NCBI RefSeq assembly: GCF_013394855.1
Contig: NZ_JABMLK010000001.1
Coordinates: 2,003,501 to 2,067,500 of the forward strand
Source of the DNA: Limnobaculum xujianqingii
GTDB lineage: Bacteria > Pseudomonadota > Gammaproteobacteria > Enterobacterales > Enterobacteriaceae
Length of the DNA stretch: 64,000 bases
Direction of reading: 5' to 3'
The notes below the pieces were generated by a model. That model had not been told where the DNA came from. It searched no databases and worked only from the letters and a program-made list of their open reading frames with translations. The translations under genes were made by a program, and so were the position numbers. Position 1 is the stretch's first letter, and each line of letters begins with the position of its first letter. Shown in pieces: positions 55,129 through 64,000 of the stretch.

Positions 55129-56127
55129 ATGACTTATAAATCCCCACTACCTTCTCAGTTAGCCTGTCCATCCTCTGACCTGTCGCTGACTCTGATTTCA
55201 TTAGAAGACTGGGCTCTGGTAACCCTGAGCGGTGAAGATAATCGTAAGTACTTACAAGGGCAGCTTAGCAATGATGTATTTGCCCTACAGCCGGAGCAGC
55301 ATCAGTTAGCCGCTCACTGTGACGCTAAAGGAAAAATGTGGAGTGCCATTCGTCTGTTCCAGTACGGCGATGCTCTGGCCTACCTGCAGCGTAGCAGCCT
55401 GTGTGATAACCAGCTCACCGAGCTGAAGAAATATGCGGTGTTCTCGAAAGTAACCATTGAACGAAAAAATGATGCGGTACTTCTGGGGGTGGCCGGTGGC
55501 AACGCCCGGTCGATGCTGTCGTCCTTTTATGCAACCTTGCCAGATGCCAACACATCCGTTGTTCAACAGGGTGATACCTGCATTCTACATTTTCCTCTGC
55601 CAACCGAACGCTTTCTGATCGTAACCACACAAGATGAAGCCAACAGTTTGTACGGTTATTTGCTGGGTAAAGCCGCACTGAATGACAGCCGCCAGTGGTT
55701 GGCCTTGGATATCGAAGCCGGTATTCCAGTAATTGACAGTGCCACCAGCGATGAGTTTATTCCTCAGGCCACCAATATTCAGGCGCTGGATGGTATTAGT
55801 TTTACCAAAGGCTGCTATAGCGGGCAGGAGATGATTGCCCGCGCCAAGTACCGCGGTGCAAATAAACGTGCTATGTACTGGCTGGCGGGTAAAGCTCTGA
55901 GTTTGCCAAATACCGGAGACGATCTGGAATTACAGTTAGGAGAGAACTGGCGCCGCACGGGCACTGTACTGGCCTCAGTCAAACTGACTGACAGCACAAT
56001 TTGGGTACAGGCCATATTAAATAATGATTTGGATAGTGATGCCGTTTTGCGAGTAAAAGATGATGTAACCAGTCACTTAGCTATTCAACCGTTACCTTAT
56101 TCGCTGGAAAAAACCGACAAAGCATAA
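55129..56127 (+). CDS. ygfZ: YgfZ, folate-dependent Fe-S cluster maintenance protein
   Basis: A 332-residue GcvT-like protein that supports Fe-S enzymes such as MiaB. The diagnostic KGCYxGQE motif is present with Cys229 ([19 protein letters not shown]). The N-terminal domain contains [13 protein letters not shown] and [21 protein letters not shown] precedes ATG 55129. Neighbours sdhE and trhA are as in E. coli. Confidence 0.96.
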   Translation: MTYKSPLPSQLACPSSDLSLTLISLEDWALVTLSGEDNRKYLQGQLSNDVFALQPEQHQLAAHCDAKGKMWSAIRLFQYGDALAYLQRSSLCDNQLTELKKYAVFSKVTIERKNDAVLLGVAGGNARSMLSSFYATLPDANTSVVQQGDTCILHFPLPTERFLIVTTQDEANSLYGYLLGKAALNDSRQWLALDIEAGIPVIDSATSDEFIPQATNIQALDGISFTKGCYSGQEMIARAKYRGANKRAMYWLAGKALSLPNTGDDLELQLGENWRRTGTVLASVKLTDSTIWVQAILNNDLDSDAVLRVKDDVTSHLAIQPLPYSLEKTDKA

Positions 56128-56134
56128 TATTCAA

Positions 56135-56162
56135 TGGCTTCCTGCTACTTTGCAGGAAGCCA
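56135..56162. terminator. hairpin between convergent ygfZ and trhA
   Basis: TGGCTTCCTGC (56135-56145) pairs perfectly with GCAGGAAGCCA (56152-56162). No long T-run follows on either strand, but the position between two convergent genes suggests a shared terminator. Confidence 0.6.
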
Positions 56163-56170
56163 GACTCTCA

Positions 56171-56818
56171 TCAGGCAATATACAGATAAATAGCCAGAAA
56201 ATGGCACACGCTACCACCCAGAACGAACCCGTGCCAGATAGCGTGGTTAAATGGAATTCGTTTATTAACGTAGAAAATAACGCCCAGGCTATAAATTATC
56301 CCACCTACCGCTAATAACCCAACTGCACCCACCGATAGTTTCACTGCCATCTGATAAATCACCACCAGAGAGAGCCAGCCCATCCCCAGATAGGTCACCA
56401 GCGATACCACTTTAAAACGGTGAGTAAATGCTAACTTAAACAACACGCCAATAAGCGCCAGACTCCAGATAACCACCATTAGCCCCTGTGCCAGTGGAGA
56501 ACCTAATCCCACCAGTAAGAAAGGAGTATAGGTACCGGCAATCAGCAGATAAATCGCGCAGTGATCAAACACTTTTAGCCGACGCTTAGCCGCCTGATTA
56601 GGGATGGCATGATAAAGCGTTGAGGCAAGAAACAGCAGAATAATGCTGCCGCCATACAGGCTATAGCTAGTAATTTCCAGGGAACCGGCATCTTTACCGA
56701 TAGCCTGAGTTAAAAGCAGTACCAGCCCGACAATACCTAAAATAAATCCAATGCCGTGGCTAATACTATTGGCAATCTCTTCGGCTACTGAGTAGCCCTG
56801 TTTAACAGACGCTGACAT
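56171..56818 (-). CDS. trhA: TrhA (hemolysin III / YqfA family membrane protein)
   Basis: A 215-residue, seven-TM protein of the hemolysin III/PAQR family. Conserved residues are [13 protein letters not shown] near the N-terminus, the SxxxH of [13 protein letters not shown], the [17 protein letters not shown] block and the [16 protein letters not shown] end, which supply the Asp and His residues of the family metal site. E. coli TrhA affects membrane energetics and fatty-acid composition; it is not thought to be a true haemolysin. AAAGG precedes ATG 56818. Confidence 0.93.
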   Translation of the reverse strand: MSASVKQGYSVAEEIANSISHGIGFILGIVGLVLLLTQAIGKDAGSLEITSYSLYGGSIILLFLASTLYHAIPNQAAKRRLKVFDHCAIYLLIAGTYTPFLLVGLGSPLAQGLMVVIWSLALIGVLFKLAFTHRFKVVSLVTYLGMGWLSLVVIYQMAVKLSVGAVGLLAVGGIIYSLGVIFYVNKRIPFNHAIWHGFVLGGSVCHFLAIYLYIA

Positions 56819-57013
56819 ACGGTGACCTTTTATTCAGGATAAAAACAACGTCGATAGTTTTGATATTCACAACCGATATCAGAGTATATGAGAATCATTT
56901 CAGTGTACACATGTAAGCTGAATATTTTATGTAAATCTGTGGAAACATTTAACGATGGAAAAATGGCTGAGAATAAAAGGGTTATGGTTTCAGCGAATGT
57001 TGTGATTAAACAG

Positions 57014-57042
57014 CAACGGCAGCCTTTCAGGGGCTGCCGTTG
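57014..57042 (-). terminator. candidate terminator downstream of the symporter gene
   Basis: CAACGGCAGC (57014-57023) pairs with GCTGCCGTTG (57033-57042), about 50 bp after the symporter stop; on the minus strand it is followed by CTGTTTAAT, a weak T-tract. Confidence 0.6.
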
Positions 57043-57090
57043 ATTATCAGATGAATAACGCTCACATAGGGAGCATCATCACTTCAATTA

Positions 57091-58503
57091 TTATTGACCT
57101 GGTTCCGGATCCGCAATACCGCTACCGTATCCCGCCATCTTACCCAGCTTAATCACAATCGGTGAAAGCAGCAGTAATGCAGCAAGGTTTGGTAACACCA
57201 TCAGGCCGTTGAACATATCTGCCATTTTCCATACCAGCTCAACATTAAACAGTGAGGCAACAAAGATAAAGCAGATCACCAGGAACTGATAAATACGAAC
57301 GGCGGACGTTGAACTAAACAGATAACGCACGTTATTTTCCGCATAGTAGTACCAGCCGATAATGGTGGTAAACGCAAAGAAGAATAACGATGCGGAGATA
57401 AACAGACTACCGAAATGACCGAACACATAGGTGTAAGCCTGTTGGGTAACAGTAATGCCCTGACCACGGAAAATACTCAGGAAGGATTCACCAACGCGGC
57501 CTGCCGCATCCCATTCCTTCATCCCCGAAGTAATGATCACCAGTGCAGTCACGGTAACAATAACGCACACCACGAATACACCCATCATGGCAATAAAGCC
57601 CTGTTGTTCCGGTCTTGCTACCCGGGCAACGGCGTGAGCATGGGGAGTAGAACCCATACCGGCTTCGTTAGCAAACAGGCCCCGGGCAATACCAAAACGC
57701 ATCGCTTGCTGAATACCGATACCAACACCACCACCCACTACTGCCTGTGGATTAAATGCTGCAATAAAAATCGACTCAAAAGCAGGCAAAACATATTGGT
57801 AGTTAAATGCCAGAATAGTAAAGGCACCAATCAGATAGCAGATCGCCATAATTGGCACTACTTTCTCACTGAAAGAAGCAATGCTGCGAATACCACCGAT
57901 AATCACCACACCGGCAACGATAGCCATGATAACGCCCATCAGCCAGTTTGGCACACCAAGAGAGCTGTTAAAGGCAGAAGCAATCGCATTAGACTGCACC
58001 ATATTACCGATGAAGCCTAAAGCAAAAATAATCAGCACGGCAAAAACGCAGGCCAGCCACTTACACTTTAAACCTTGCTCAATATAGTACGCAGGACCGC
58101 CAACGGTCTGTCCATTTCTATCTTTGGTTTTGAATTTTTGCGCCAGAATGGCTTCAGCATAGATGGTAGACATCCCCAAGAAAGAGGAAACCCACATCCA
58201 GAAAATAGCTCCCGGCCCACCGGCCAGAATTGCCGTTGCCGGCCCTGCCAGATTTCCTGTTCCTACCTGACCTGCAATGGCGGTTGCCACAGCCTGGAAT
58301 GAACTCATCCCATGTTTGCCAGCTTTATCCCCTTTAAGTGACATTCCGCCAAACAGCGCTTTAACGCCGGAGCCAAAATGTCGAATCTGGATAAAACCTA
58401 AACGAATGGTGAAATAAATCCCTGTTCCGCATAACAGGAATATCAATAGGTGGTCCCAGAGCAGGCTATTAACCTGATCGACCAGTTGCTCAAGTATCTC
58501 CAT
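57091..58503 (-). CDS. sodium:alanine symporter (AGCS family)
   Basis: A 470-residue inner-membrane Na+/amino-acid symporter. AGCS signatures are seen: GIYFTIRLGFIQIRHF, GMSSFQAVATAIAGQVGTGNLAGPATAI (the cation/substrate site), GGPGAIFWMWVSSFLGM, and RGLFANEAGMGSTPHAHAVA. About 10-11 TM helices. Likely imports alanine and/or glycine; the nearby glycine cleavage genes make glycine attractive but this is only positional. AGAGA precedes ATG 58503. Confidence 0.93.
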   Translation of the reverse strand: MEILEQLVDQVNSLLWDHLLIFLLCGTGIYFTIRLGFIQIRHFGSGVKALFGGMSLKGDKAGKHGMSSFQAVATAIAGQVGTGNLAGPATAILAGGPGAIFWMWVSSFLGMSTIYAEAILAQKFKTKDRNGQTVGGPAYYIEQGLKCKWLACVFAVLIIFALGFIGNMVQSNAIASAFNSSLGVPNWLMGVIMAIVAGVVIIGGIRSIASFSEKVVPIMAICYLIGAFTILAFNYQYVLPAFESIFIAAFNPQAVVGGGVGIGIQQAMRFGIARGLFANEAGMGSTPHAHAVARVARPEQQGFIAMMGVFVVCVIVTVTALVIITSGMKEWDAAGRVGESFLSIFRGQGITVTQQAYTYVFGHFGSLFISASLFFFAFTTIIGWYYYAENNVRYLFSSTSAVRIYQFLVICFIFVASLFNVELVWKMADMFNGLMVLPNLAALLLLSPIVIKLGKMAGYGSGIADPEPGQ

Positions 58504-58633
58504 ACTTTAGTTTCTCTTAGTTATGTTGTGTGTTTGCTTGCTATTTTTACGCGTGCGTTATCGCACGTCATTTTTGTATATGAGTAGTCTGTCACTTTTC
58601 TCATTCTGACAGCCTGACATACCCTATCAAAAC

Positions 58634-58824
58634 ACCAAGGGAACGAACCTTGGTATATCAGTAAGATATACAAGTGAGCGCCGCAAAATGACAGAGAAAG
58701 AAAACACCTCCCCATATTGCGGGAAATATAACACTAATAATCAAGCGTTGGATAGGGTTATTCCAAACTGGTAGTTAGTACACCATTGTAATTATTTACA
58801 TGTGCGATAGTGAAAATGATCACA
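58634..58824. promoter_or_regulatory. regulatory sites between the symporter and the exported-protein gene
   Basis: The 451-bp divergent gap holds ACCAAGG-N7-CCTTGGT (58634-58654), an inverted repeat about 130 bp before the symporter, and AGTGA-AAATGA-TCACA (58809-58824), which matches the CRP consensus at 9 of 10 positions and lies about 130 bp before the exported-protein gene. I see no gene in between. Confidence 0.45.
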
Positions 58825-58954
58825 TTTTCATCTGATAAACATGGCTAGTTTTGATATTAAGATTGATGATGCATTGCCAAAATAATGATGTTAAACATTA
58901 TTTGAGTTCAGATAATGATTCCTCTTCATACACGAATTATCAGGGACGAAATCC

Positions 58955-59350
58955 ATGCTTAAAAAAGCAATTTTGTTATGCGCCATGATGTTGATAAGTG
59001 GTAATGTGCTGGCCGCCAATAGTGACTATGTCAACGCCTGTGCGGATATGCAGCAACAAGCTAACTCAAAAATTACGCGCACTCAGGCAGTGAAAGTTTG
59101 CCAGTGTGTTGAGTCTCGCCAGGAAAAAGATTTAGAAAAAATTCAGGCGATGAATAATCCAACGCAGGCACAGATTAAGAAAGTAATGGAAGATACTGCC
59201 AGATACTGTATCAAAAAAGCCGGGATCTCCAGCAACACGGGTAAAACCAGCAGCGCATCAAACGAAGACAATAGTAGTCAATCGGCGAGTAGTACAACGA
59301 CAAAACCGGGTGGAAAAATCGGAGGGATCCCTATCCGGGGTATTCGCTGA
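58955..59350 (+). CDS. small exported protein of unknown function
   Basis: A 131-residue precursor with a clear Sec signal peptide (MLKKAILLCAMMLISGNVLA, cleavage near LAAN). The mature part has four Cys residues (NACADMQQQ, KVCQCVESRQ, ARYCIKKAG) in helical sequence, which could form two periplasmic disulfides, and a low-complexity Ser/Thr/Asn tail ending GGKIGGIPIRGIR. Family not recognised. AGGGACG precedes ATG 58955. It is convergent with gcvP, and a solo hairpin of the dispersed repeat follows. Confidence 0.75.
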   Translation: MLKKAILLCAMMLISGNVLAANSDYVNACADMQQQANSKITRTQAVKVCQCVESRQEKDLEKIQAMNNPTQAQIKKVMEDTARYCIKKAGISSNTGKTSSASNEDNSSQSASSTTTKPGGKIGGIPIRGIR

Positions 59351-59390
59351 CAGACCAGATCACTCTGACTCAATGAGAAAAGTAAAAGAA

Positions 59391-59436
59391 TTGCCGGCCG
59401 CGCACAGAAAACAATCTGTAGTAACGGCCGGAATTA
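59391..59436 (-). repeat. solo first hairpin of the dispersed repeat (copy 6, partial)
   Basis: On the minus strand it reads AATTCCGGCCGTTACTAC ... GCGGCCGGCAA; CGGCCGG (59425-59431) pairs with CCGGCCG (59394-59400). This equals the first hairpin of the long copies, including the start ATTCCGGCCGT, but the rest of the element is missing. It lies between convergent genes. Confidence 0.65.
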
Positions 59437-59457
59437 CCATCTTAAAAGTCAACAAAC

Positions 59458-62337
59458 TTACCAATATTCACCCACCGGCACACAAGAACAGAATAAGTTT
59501 CTGTCCCCGTATACATCATCCAGACGTTTTACCGTTGGCCAATATTTATTATGGAATACTGCCTGAGACGGAAACACTGCCAGATCCCGACTGTAAGGAT
59601 GGCTCCACTCATGTACCAGTTCACCCTGTACATGCGGCGCATTCACCAGCGGGTTGTCATTCAGCGGCCATTCACCGGAATGTACCCGGCGAATTTCGCT
59701 GCGAATAGCCAACATGGCATCAATAAAGCGATCCAGCTCCACTTTACTTTCTGACTCGGTTGGTTCCACCATCAGTGTACCCGCCACCGGGAATGACATG
59801 GTGGGCGCATGAAAACCATAGTCAATCAGACGCTTGGCAATATCCATTTCGGTAATGCCGCACTCCTCTTTAAGAGGCCGAATATCCAGAATGCACTCGT
59901 GGGCGACTAATCCATCTACGCCGGAATAGAGCACCGGATAAGCATCTTTTAGTCTGCGGGCAATATAGTTAGCATTTAAAATCGCTACCTGACTGGCCAT
60001 CTTCAGCCCTTCCGCCCCCATCATATGAATATACATCCAACTGATTGGTAAAATAGAAGCACTGCCAAACGGTGCAGCTGATACTGCTCCCTGATGAGTG
60101 ATGACACCTTCAAGCTGAACCACCCTATGTCCGGGAACAAACAGCGCCAGATGTTTTTTCACACCAATTGGCCCCATACCCGGCCCGCCGCCGCCGTGAG
60201 GAATACTGAAGGTTTTATGCAGGTTCAGATGCGAGACATCCGCGCCAATGTAGCCCGGAGTGGTAATACCAACCTGCGCATTCATATTGGCACCGTCCAG
60301 ATAAACCTGTCCGCCAAACTGGTGCACAATATTACACACTTCACGAATAGTCTCTTCATACACCCCATGGGTGGATGGATAAGTCACCATAATGCAGGAA
60401 AGCTCGTCACCCGACTGTTCCGCTTTGGCTCTTAAGTCCTGTAAATCGACGTTCCCCTGCTTGTCGCAGTCCACCACCACCACAGTCATACCGGCCATTT
60501 GAGCCGATGCCGGGTTTGTGCCGTGGGCTGAGCTTGGGATCAGACAGATATGGCGACTCCCCTGTCCGCGACTTTCATGATAACGACGAATTGTCAGCAA
60601 CCCGGCATATTCCCCCTGAGCCCCGGAGTTAGGCTGCATGCATACCGCATCATAACCGGTAATCTGTGCCAGCCACTGGGAGAGTTGGCCTAATAAAATC
60701 TGATATCCCGTTGCCTGCTCTGGCGGGCAGAATGGATGCAATTCGGCAAACTCTGGCCAGGTAATAGGAATCATCTCGGCGGCAGCATTTAGCTTCATGG
60801 TGCAGGAGCCTAATGGGATCATCGCCTGATTTAGGGCCAGATCTTTACGCTCCAGACGATGCATATAGCGCATCATCTCAGTTTCGCTGTGGTAACTGTT
60901 AAATACCGGATGAGTCAGAATAGGTGTCTGACGTAGTAACGCCGCAGGAATGCTCTGGCTTTGCGTTATGCATTGGCGATCTAAGGCATCAATATCGATA
61001 TCTGCATGGTCACCACACAGAATATCGAACAGAATATTCAGATCGTCTACAGTGGTAGTTTCATCCAGACTAATACCCACTGCGCCATCAAGATCCGCCC
61101 GCAGGTTAACGCCAAAGCTCAATGCACGAGTTAGCACTGCCGCTTTATCAGCCACTTCGACGCACAGAGTATCAAACCAACTATGGTGGCGGAGCCTAAG
61201 CCCTTTTTGTTGTAACCCTGCTGCCAGAATATCGGTTAACCGATGAATGCGTTGAGCGATGCGTTTAAGCCCTGTTGGGCCGTGATACACCGCATAAAAA
61301 CCCGCAATATTGGCTAACAATACCTGTGAAGTACAGATATTGGAGTTAGCCTTTTCACGACGAATATGCTGTTCCCGGGTCTGCATCGCCATACGCAATG
61401 CCGTATTACCCGCTGCATCTTTAGATACCCCGATGATCCGCCCCGGCATGGAGCGTTTAAACTCATCGCGACAGGCAAAAAATGCGGCATGTGGTCCACC
61501 GTATCCCATAGGGACACCGAAACGCTGGGAAGAACCGAACACCACATCAGCTCCCATAGAAGCCGGAGATTCCAGCAATACCAGCGACATAATATCAGCA
61601 GCTATGCAGGTAATTACGCCACGCTGTTTTAGCTGATGTAATAATTCACTGTCATTATGTAACTCACCAGTAGTTCCGGTCAGTTGAACCAGAACACCAA
61701 ACAAATCGCTATGGTTCAGCGCATGGCTGGCAGGTCCGACAATCACATTAAAGCCAAAAGCTTCTGCGCGAGTTTGCACCACATCAATGGTTTGCGGATG
61801 GACATCCTCCGCCACAAAGAAGCTGTTCGTCAGTTTCAATTTGCTGGCTCGCTTAGCCATTGCCATGGCTTCCGCAGCAGCGGTCGCTTCATCCAACAGC
61901 GATGCTGAGGCTAAATCTAAACCGGTGAGGTCTTGAGTCATCTGCTGGAAATTAAGTAATGCTTCCAGACGCCCCTGCGAGACTTCCGGTTGATATGGAG
62001 TGTAAGCCGTATACCAACCCGGATTTTCCAGCATATTGCGTAAAATTACCGGTGGAGTCAGTACCGCGTTATAACCCATGCCAATATAAGATTTATAGCG
62101 TTGGTTTTGTGCTGCGATAGCTTTGAGCTCGGCCAATGCCTGATGTTCAGTCCGGGCATCCCCGGTTGCCGGAGGGTTTGGTAATTGAATATCCGCAGGG
62201 ACAATAAACTGCGTTAACTCATCAAGACTTTTTGCTCCGATGATATCCAGCATTTGCTGGCGCTGTTCTGCGGATGGACCAATATGGCGCTCAATAAAAG
62301 CTTCACCATACTCAAGCTGTTTAATAGTTCGATTCAT
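59458..62337 (-). CDS. gcvP: GcvP, glycine dehydrogenase (decarboxylating), P-protein
   Basis: A 959-residue PLP enzyme that decarboxylates glycine and loads the aminomethyl group on lipoyl-GcvH. The PLP-binding Lys708 is in [25 protein letters not shown] sequence; the glycine-rich loop just after it is intact. The N-terminal half ([37 protein letters not shown]) and C-terminal half are fused as in E. coli (957). AGGAAGG precedes ATG 62337. Third gene of gcvTHP. Confidence 0.97.
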   Translation of the reverse strand: MNRTIKQLEYGEAFIERHIGPSAEQRQQMLDIIGAKSLDELTQFIVPADIQLPNPPATGDARTEHQALAELKAIAAQNQRYKSYIGMGYNAVLTPPVILRNMLENPGWYTAYTPYQPEVSQGRLEALLNFQQMTQDLTGLDLASASLLDEATAAAEAMAMAKRASKLKLTNSFFVAEDVHPQTIDVVQTRAEAFGFNVIVGPASHALNHSDLFGVLVQLTGTTGELHNDSELLHQLKQRGVITCIAADIMSLVLLESPASMGADVVFGSSQRFGVPMGYGGPHAAFFACRDEFKRSMPGRIIGVSKDAAGNTALRMAMQTREQHIRREKANSNICTSQVLLANIAGFYAVYHGPTGLKRIAQRIHRLTDILAAGLQQKGLRLRHHSWFDTLCVEVADKAAVLTRALSFGVNLRADLDGAVGISLDETTTVDDLNILFDILCGDHADIDIDALDRQCITQSQSIPAALLRQTPILTHPVFNSYHSETEMMRYMHRLERKDLALNQAMIPLGSCTMKLNAAAEMIPITWPEFAELHPFCPPEQATGYQILLGQLSQWLAQITGYDAVCMQPNSGAQGEYAGLLTIRRYHESRGQGSRHICLIPSSAHGTNPASAQMAGMTVVVVDCDKQGNVDLQDLRAKAEQSGDELSCIMVTYPSTHGVYEETIREVCNIVHQFGGQVYLDGANMNAQVGITTPGYIGADVSHLNLHKTFSIPHGGGGPGMGPIGVKKHLALFVPGHRVVQLEGVITHQGAVSAAPFGSASILPISWMYIHMMGAEGLKMASQVAILNANYIARRLKDAYPVLYSGVDGLVAHECILDIRPLKEECGITEMDIAKRLIDYGFHAPTMSFPVAGTLMVEPTESESKVELDRFIDAMLAIRSEIRRVHSGEWPLNDNPLVNAPHVQGELVHEWSHPYSRDLAVFPSQAVFHNKYWPTVKRLDDVYGDRNLFCSCVPVGEYW

Positions 62338-62427
62338 TGGATAACCTTCCTGAATTTATTCGATAAGGCCGCCATGCCTGATACAGACTGATACCTGTGC
62401 AGGAATATGGATAGCGGGAATAAAAGC

Positions 62428-62460
62428 AAAACGCCCTGTACTTGAGATACAGGGCGTTTT
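62428..62460 (-). terminator. terminator-like hairpin inside gcvTHP, between gcvH and gcvP
   Basis: AAAACGCCCTGTA (62428-62440) pairs perfectly with TACAGGGCGTTTT (62448-62460) over 7 bases, directly after the gcvH stop. With its T-run it should partly terminate, lowering gcvP relative to gcvT and gcvH. Confidence 0.82.
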
Positions 62461-62465
62461 ATCAG

Positions 62466-62855
62466 TTACTCGTCATCCAGCGTTGCGAGGTAACCTGCAG
62501 CATCCAGTAAACTATTGAGCTCATTAATATCATTGGCTCTGATTTTAAACAGCCATCCCTCGGCGTATGGCTCACTGTTAACTAATTCTGGTGCATCACT
62601 CAGTTGGTCATTAACAGCAATAACTTCACCACTGAGTGGTGCATAAATATCTGAAGCAGCTTTTACCGACTCGGCAACAGCACATTCTTCACCAACAGAG
62701 ATTTCATCACCCACTTCCGGGAGTTCAACAAACACCATATCACCCAACAAATGTTGAGCATGGTCAGTAATTCCAACGGTATACACACCCTCTTGCTCCT
62801 CACGCACCCATTCGTGAGACGTCGCATATTTCAAATCAGCAGGTACATTACTCAT
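62466..62855 (-). CDS. gcvH: GcvH, lipoyl carrier protein of the glycine cleavage system
   Basis: A 129-residue protein when started at ATG 62855 ([10 protein letters not shown]), which has GGAG six bases upstream; an in-frame ATG at 62867 has no such site and adds four residues. The lipoylated Lys65 sits in [10 protein letters not shown], as in E. coli. GcvH shuttles the aminomethyl group between GcvP, GcvT and Lpd. Confidence 0.97.
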   Translation of the reverse strand: MSNVPADLKYATSHEWVREEQEGVYTVGITDHAQHLLGDMVFVELPEVGDEISVGEECAVAESVKAASDIYAPLSGEVIAVNDQLSDAPELVNSEPYAEGWLFKIRANDINELNSLLDAAGYLATLDDE

Positions 62856-62927
62856 GTCGATCTCCATTTTTATGTCTATTTTTAACTGACTCTGTTTAAT
62901 TCAGTGATTCAGGATAATTAATCTGAT

Positions 62928-64000
62928 TTATTCTGTTGGCTCCAACAGCGATTTACCATTACGCACAAATCCGGGTTTAACTACCCGTACCGGCATTTCA
63001 CGATTGCGAATTGGCACAATAGCTATATCACCAATACCCTGTGGAACTCGCGCCAGAGCAATACTGCAACCCAACGTAGGGGAGAAGGTACCGCTGGTGA
63101 TCACACCCTGATGCTCTTTACCCGCCGCATCACAAAACATCACCGGCAGCTCATTACGCAACACACCTTTTTCAGTCATTACCAGGCCAACCAGTTTGTC
63201 AGTGCCCTGTTTACGCAGAACCTCTAATCTTGCACGACCAATAAAGTCACGATCTGCTGGCTCCCAGGCAATAGTCCAACCCATATTGGCGGCTAAAGGA
63301 GAAACCCCTTCATCCATCTCCTGACCATACAGGTTCATTCCCGCTTCCAGACGCAATGTGTCACGGGCCCCTAAACCACAAGGCTTAACGCCTTCAGCCA
63401 TCAGCTTCTGCCACCAGTCATCCAATTGGCTGGCTGGCATCATCAGTTCATAGCCCTCTTCCCCGGTATATCCGGTAGTGGCAATAAACAAATCGCCAGA
63501 CTGAACGCCAAAGAAGGGTTTCATCTGGCTAACCGCCTGACGCTGCTCTTCTGTCAGTAAGGTAGCGACTTTTTGCTTCGCCTCTGGCCCTTGTACCGCA
63601 ATTAATCCCAGATCTTCACGTACATGGATTTCGACGGCAAAGGGCCTGGCATGTTCACTAATCCACGCCAGATCCTTTTCGCGGGTAGAGGAATTCACAA
63701 TCAAGCGGAAAAAATCTTCTGTCAGAAAATAGACAATCAGATCGTCAATCACCCCAGCCGAAGCATTCAGCATTGCGCTGTACAGTGCTTTACCAGGTTG
63801 AGTTAACTTGACGACATCGTTTGCTAACAGATAACGAAGAAATTCACGGGTGTTAACGCCGTGCAAATCCACAATAGTCATATGGGATACATCAAACATA
63901 CCTGCGTGCTGACGTACGGCATTGTGTTCATCGATTTGTGAACCGTAATTCAGTGGCATCATCCAACCATGGAAATCAACCATGCGGGCGCCACAGGCGA
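62928..64000 (-). CDS. gcvT: GcvT, aminomethyltransferase (T-protein), 5' end beyond the window
   Basis: The frame runs off the right edge: codons before [11 protein letters not shown] read ACGAR, matching the E. coli [14 protein letters not shown] region, so the real start lies outside and the ATG at 63983 is internal. About 357 of ~364 residues are missing only the first few. T-protein releases ammonia and moves the C1 unit to tetrahydrofolate. Folate-site features such as [23 protein letters not shown] and [14 protein letters not shown] are visible. It is the first gene of gcvTHP. Confidence 0.96.
   Translation of the reverse strand, partial: ACGARMVDFHGWMMPLNYGSQIDEHNAVRQHAGMFDVSHMTIVDLHGVNTREFLRYLLANDVVKLTQPGKALYSAMLNASAGVIDDLIVYFLTEDFFRLIVNSSTREKDLAWISEHARPFAVEIHVREDLGLIAVQGPEAKQKVATLLTEEQRQAVSQMKPFFGVQSGDLFIATTGYTGEEGYELMMPASQLDDWWQKLMAEGVKPCGLGARDTLRLEAGMNLYGQEMDEGVSPLAANMGWTIAWEPADRDFIGRARLEVLRKQGTDKLVGLVMTEKGVLRNELPVMFCDAAGKEHQGVITSGTFSPTLGCSIALARVPQGIGDIAIVPIRNREMPVRVVKPGFVRNGKSLLEPTE

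Noticed and set aside
58521..58715. 64-codon open frame upstream of the symporter gene
   Set aside because: It lies in the symporter leader region, contains an inverted repeat, and has no family features or start signal.

Overview
The window looks like chromosomal DNA of an enterobacterium (order Enterobacterales). LysS, RF2, RecJ, DsbC, XerD, FldB, SdhE, YgfX, YgfZ, TrhA and GcvTHP are all close in length and sequence to their E. coli counterparts and lie in nearly the E. coli order. The combination of a homoprotocatechuate (hpa) operon, a CDI locus and a creBCD block in this position suggests a lineage outside Escherichia/Salmonella; a Budviciaceae-type genome (Budvicia, Pragia, Limnobaculum) is my guess, not something the sequence proves.

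Layout. 1-7 kb: the end of a short-chain dehydrogenase gene and a thiolase, a LysR regulator, dps, a FocA-type formate channel and a three-gene lipoprotein operon (CsgG-like, DUF4810-like, GNA1162-like). 7.1-9.8 kb: lysS and prfB, the latter with its programmed +1 frameshift. 10-28.2 kb: an accessory block between prfB and recJ (neighbours in E. coli), holding an LTA-synthase-type sulfatase, a MarR/MFS pair under a 32-bp perfect palindrome, and a complete 4-hydroxyphenylacetate catabolic cluster. 28.2-34 kb: an OmpA-like protein, then recJ-dsbC-xerD and divergent fldB. 34-54 kb: a second accessory block between fldB and ygfX, with an XRE regulator plus kptA, orphan immunity genes and fragments, a SymE-like ORF, two lipoproteins, a cdiB-cdiC-cdiA-cdiI locus with a deaminase toxin tip, and creBCD. 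54-64 kb: ygfX-sdhE, ygfZ, trhA, a sodium:alanine symporter, a small exported protein and gcvP-gcvH-gcvT (gcvT runs off the end).

How genes work together. The hpa genes encode the whole route from 4-hydroxyphenylacetate to pyruvate and succinate. The first step uses a two-component hydroxylase of the Acinetobacter C1/C2 type instead of the E. coli HpaBC type, and a succinate-semialdehyde dehydrogenase is built into the operon. HpaR (repressor) and HpaA (AraC activator) flank the operon, and a CRP-like site and AT-rich palindromes lie in the hpaR-hpaG1 gap. In the CDI locus CdiB exports CdiA, CdiC is a HlyC-type acyltransferase that probably modifies CdiA, and CdiI protects the producer.

The least explained features are a family of structured intergenic repeats (five long copies and one solo hairpin, with compensatory stem changes and swappable hairpin cassettes) and a perfect 29-copy 9-bp tandem repeat inside creD that encodes a (Ser-Pro-Ala)29 tail.
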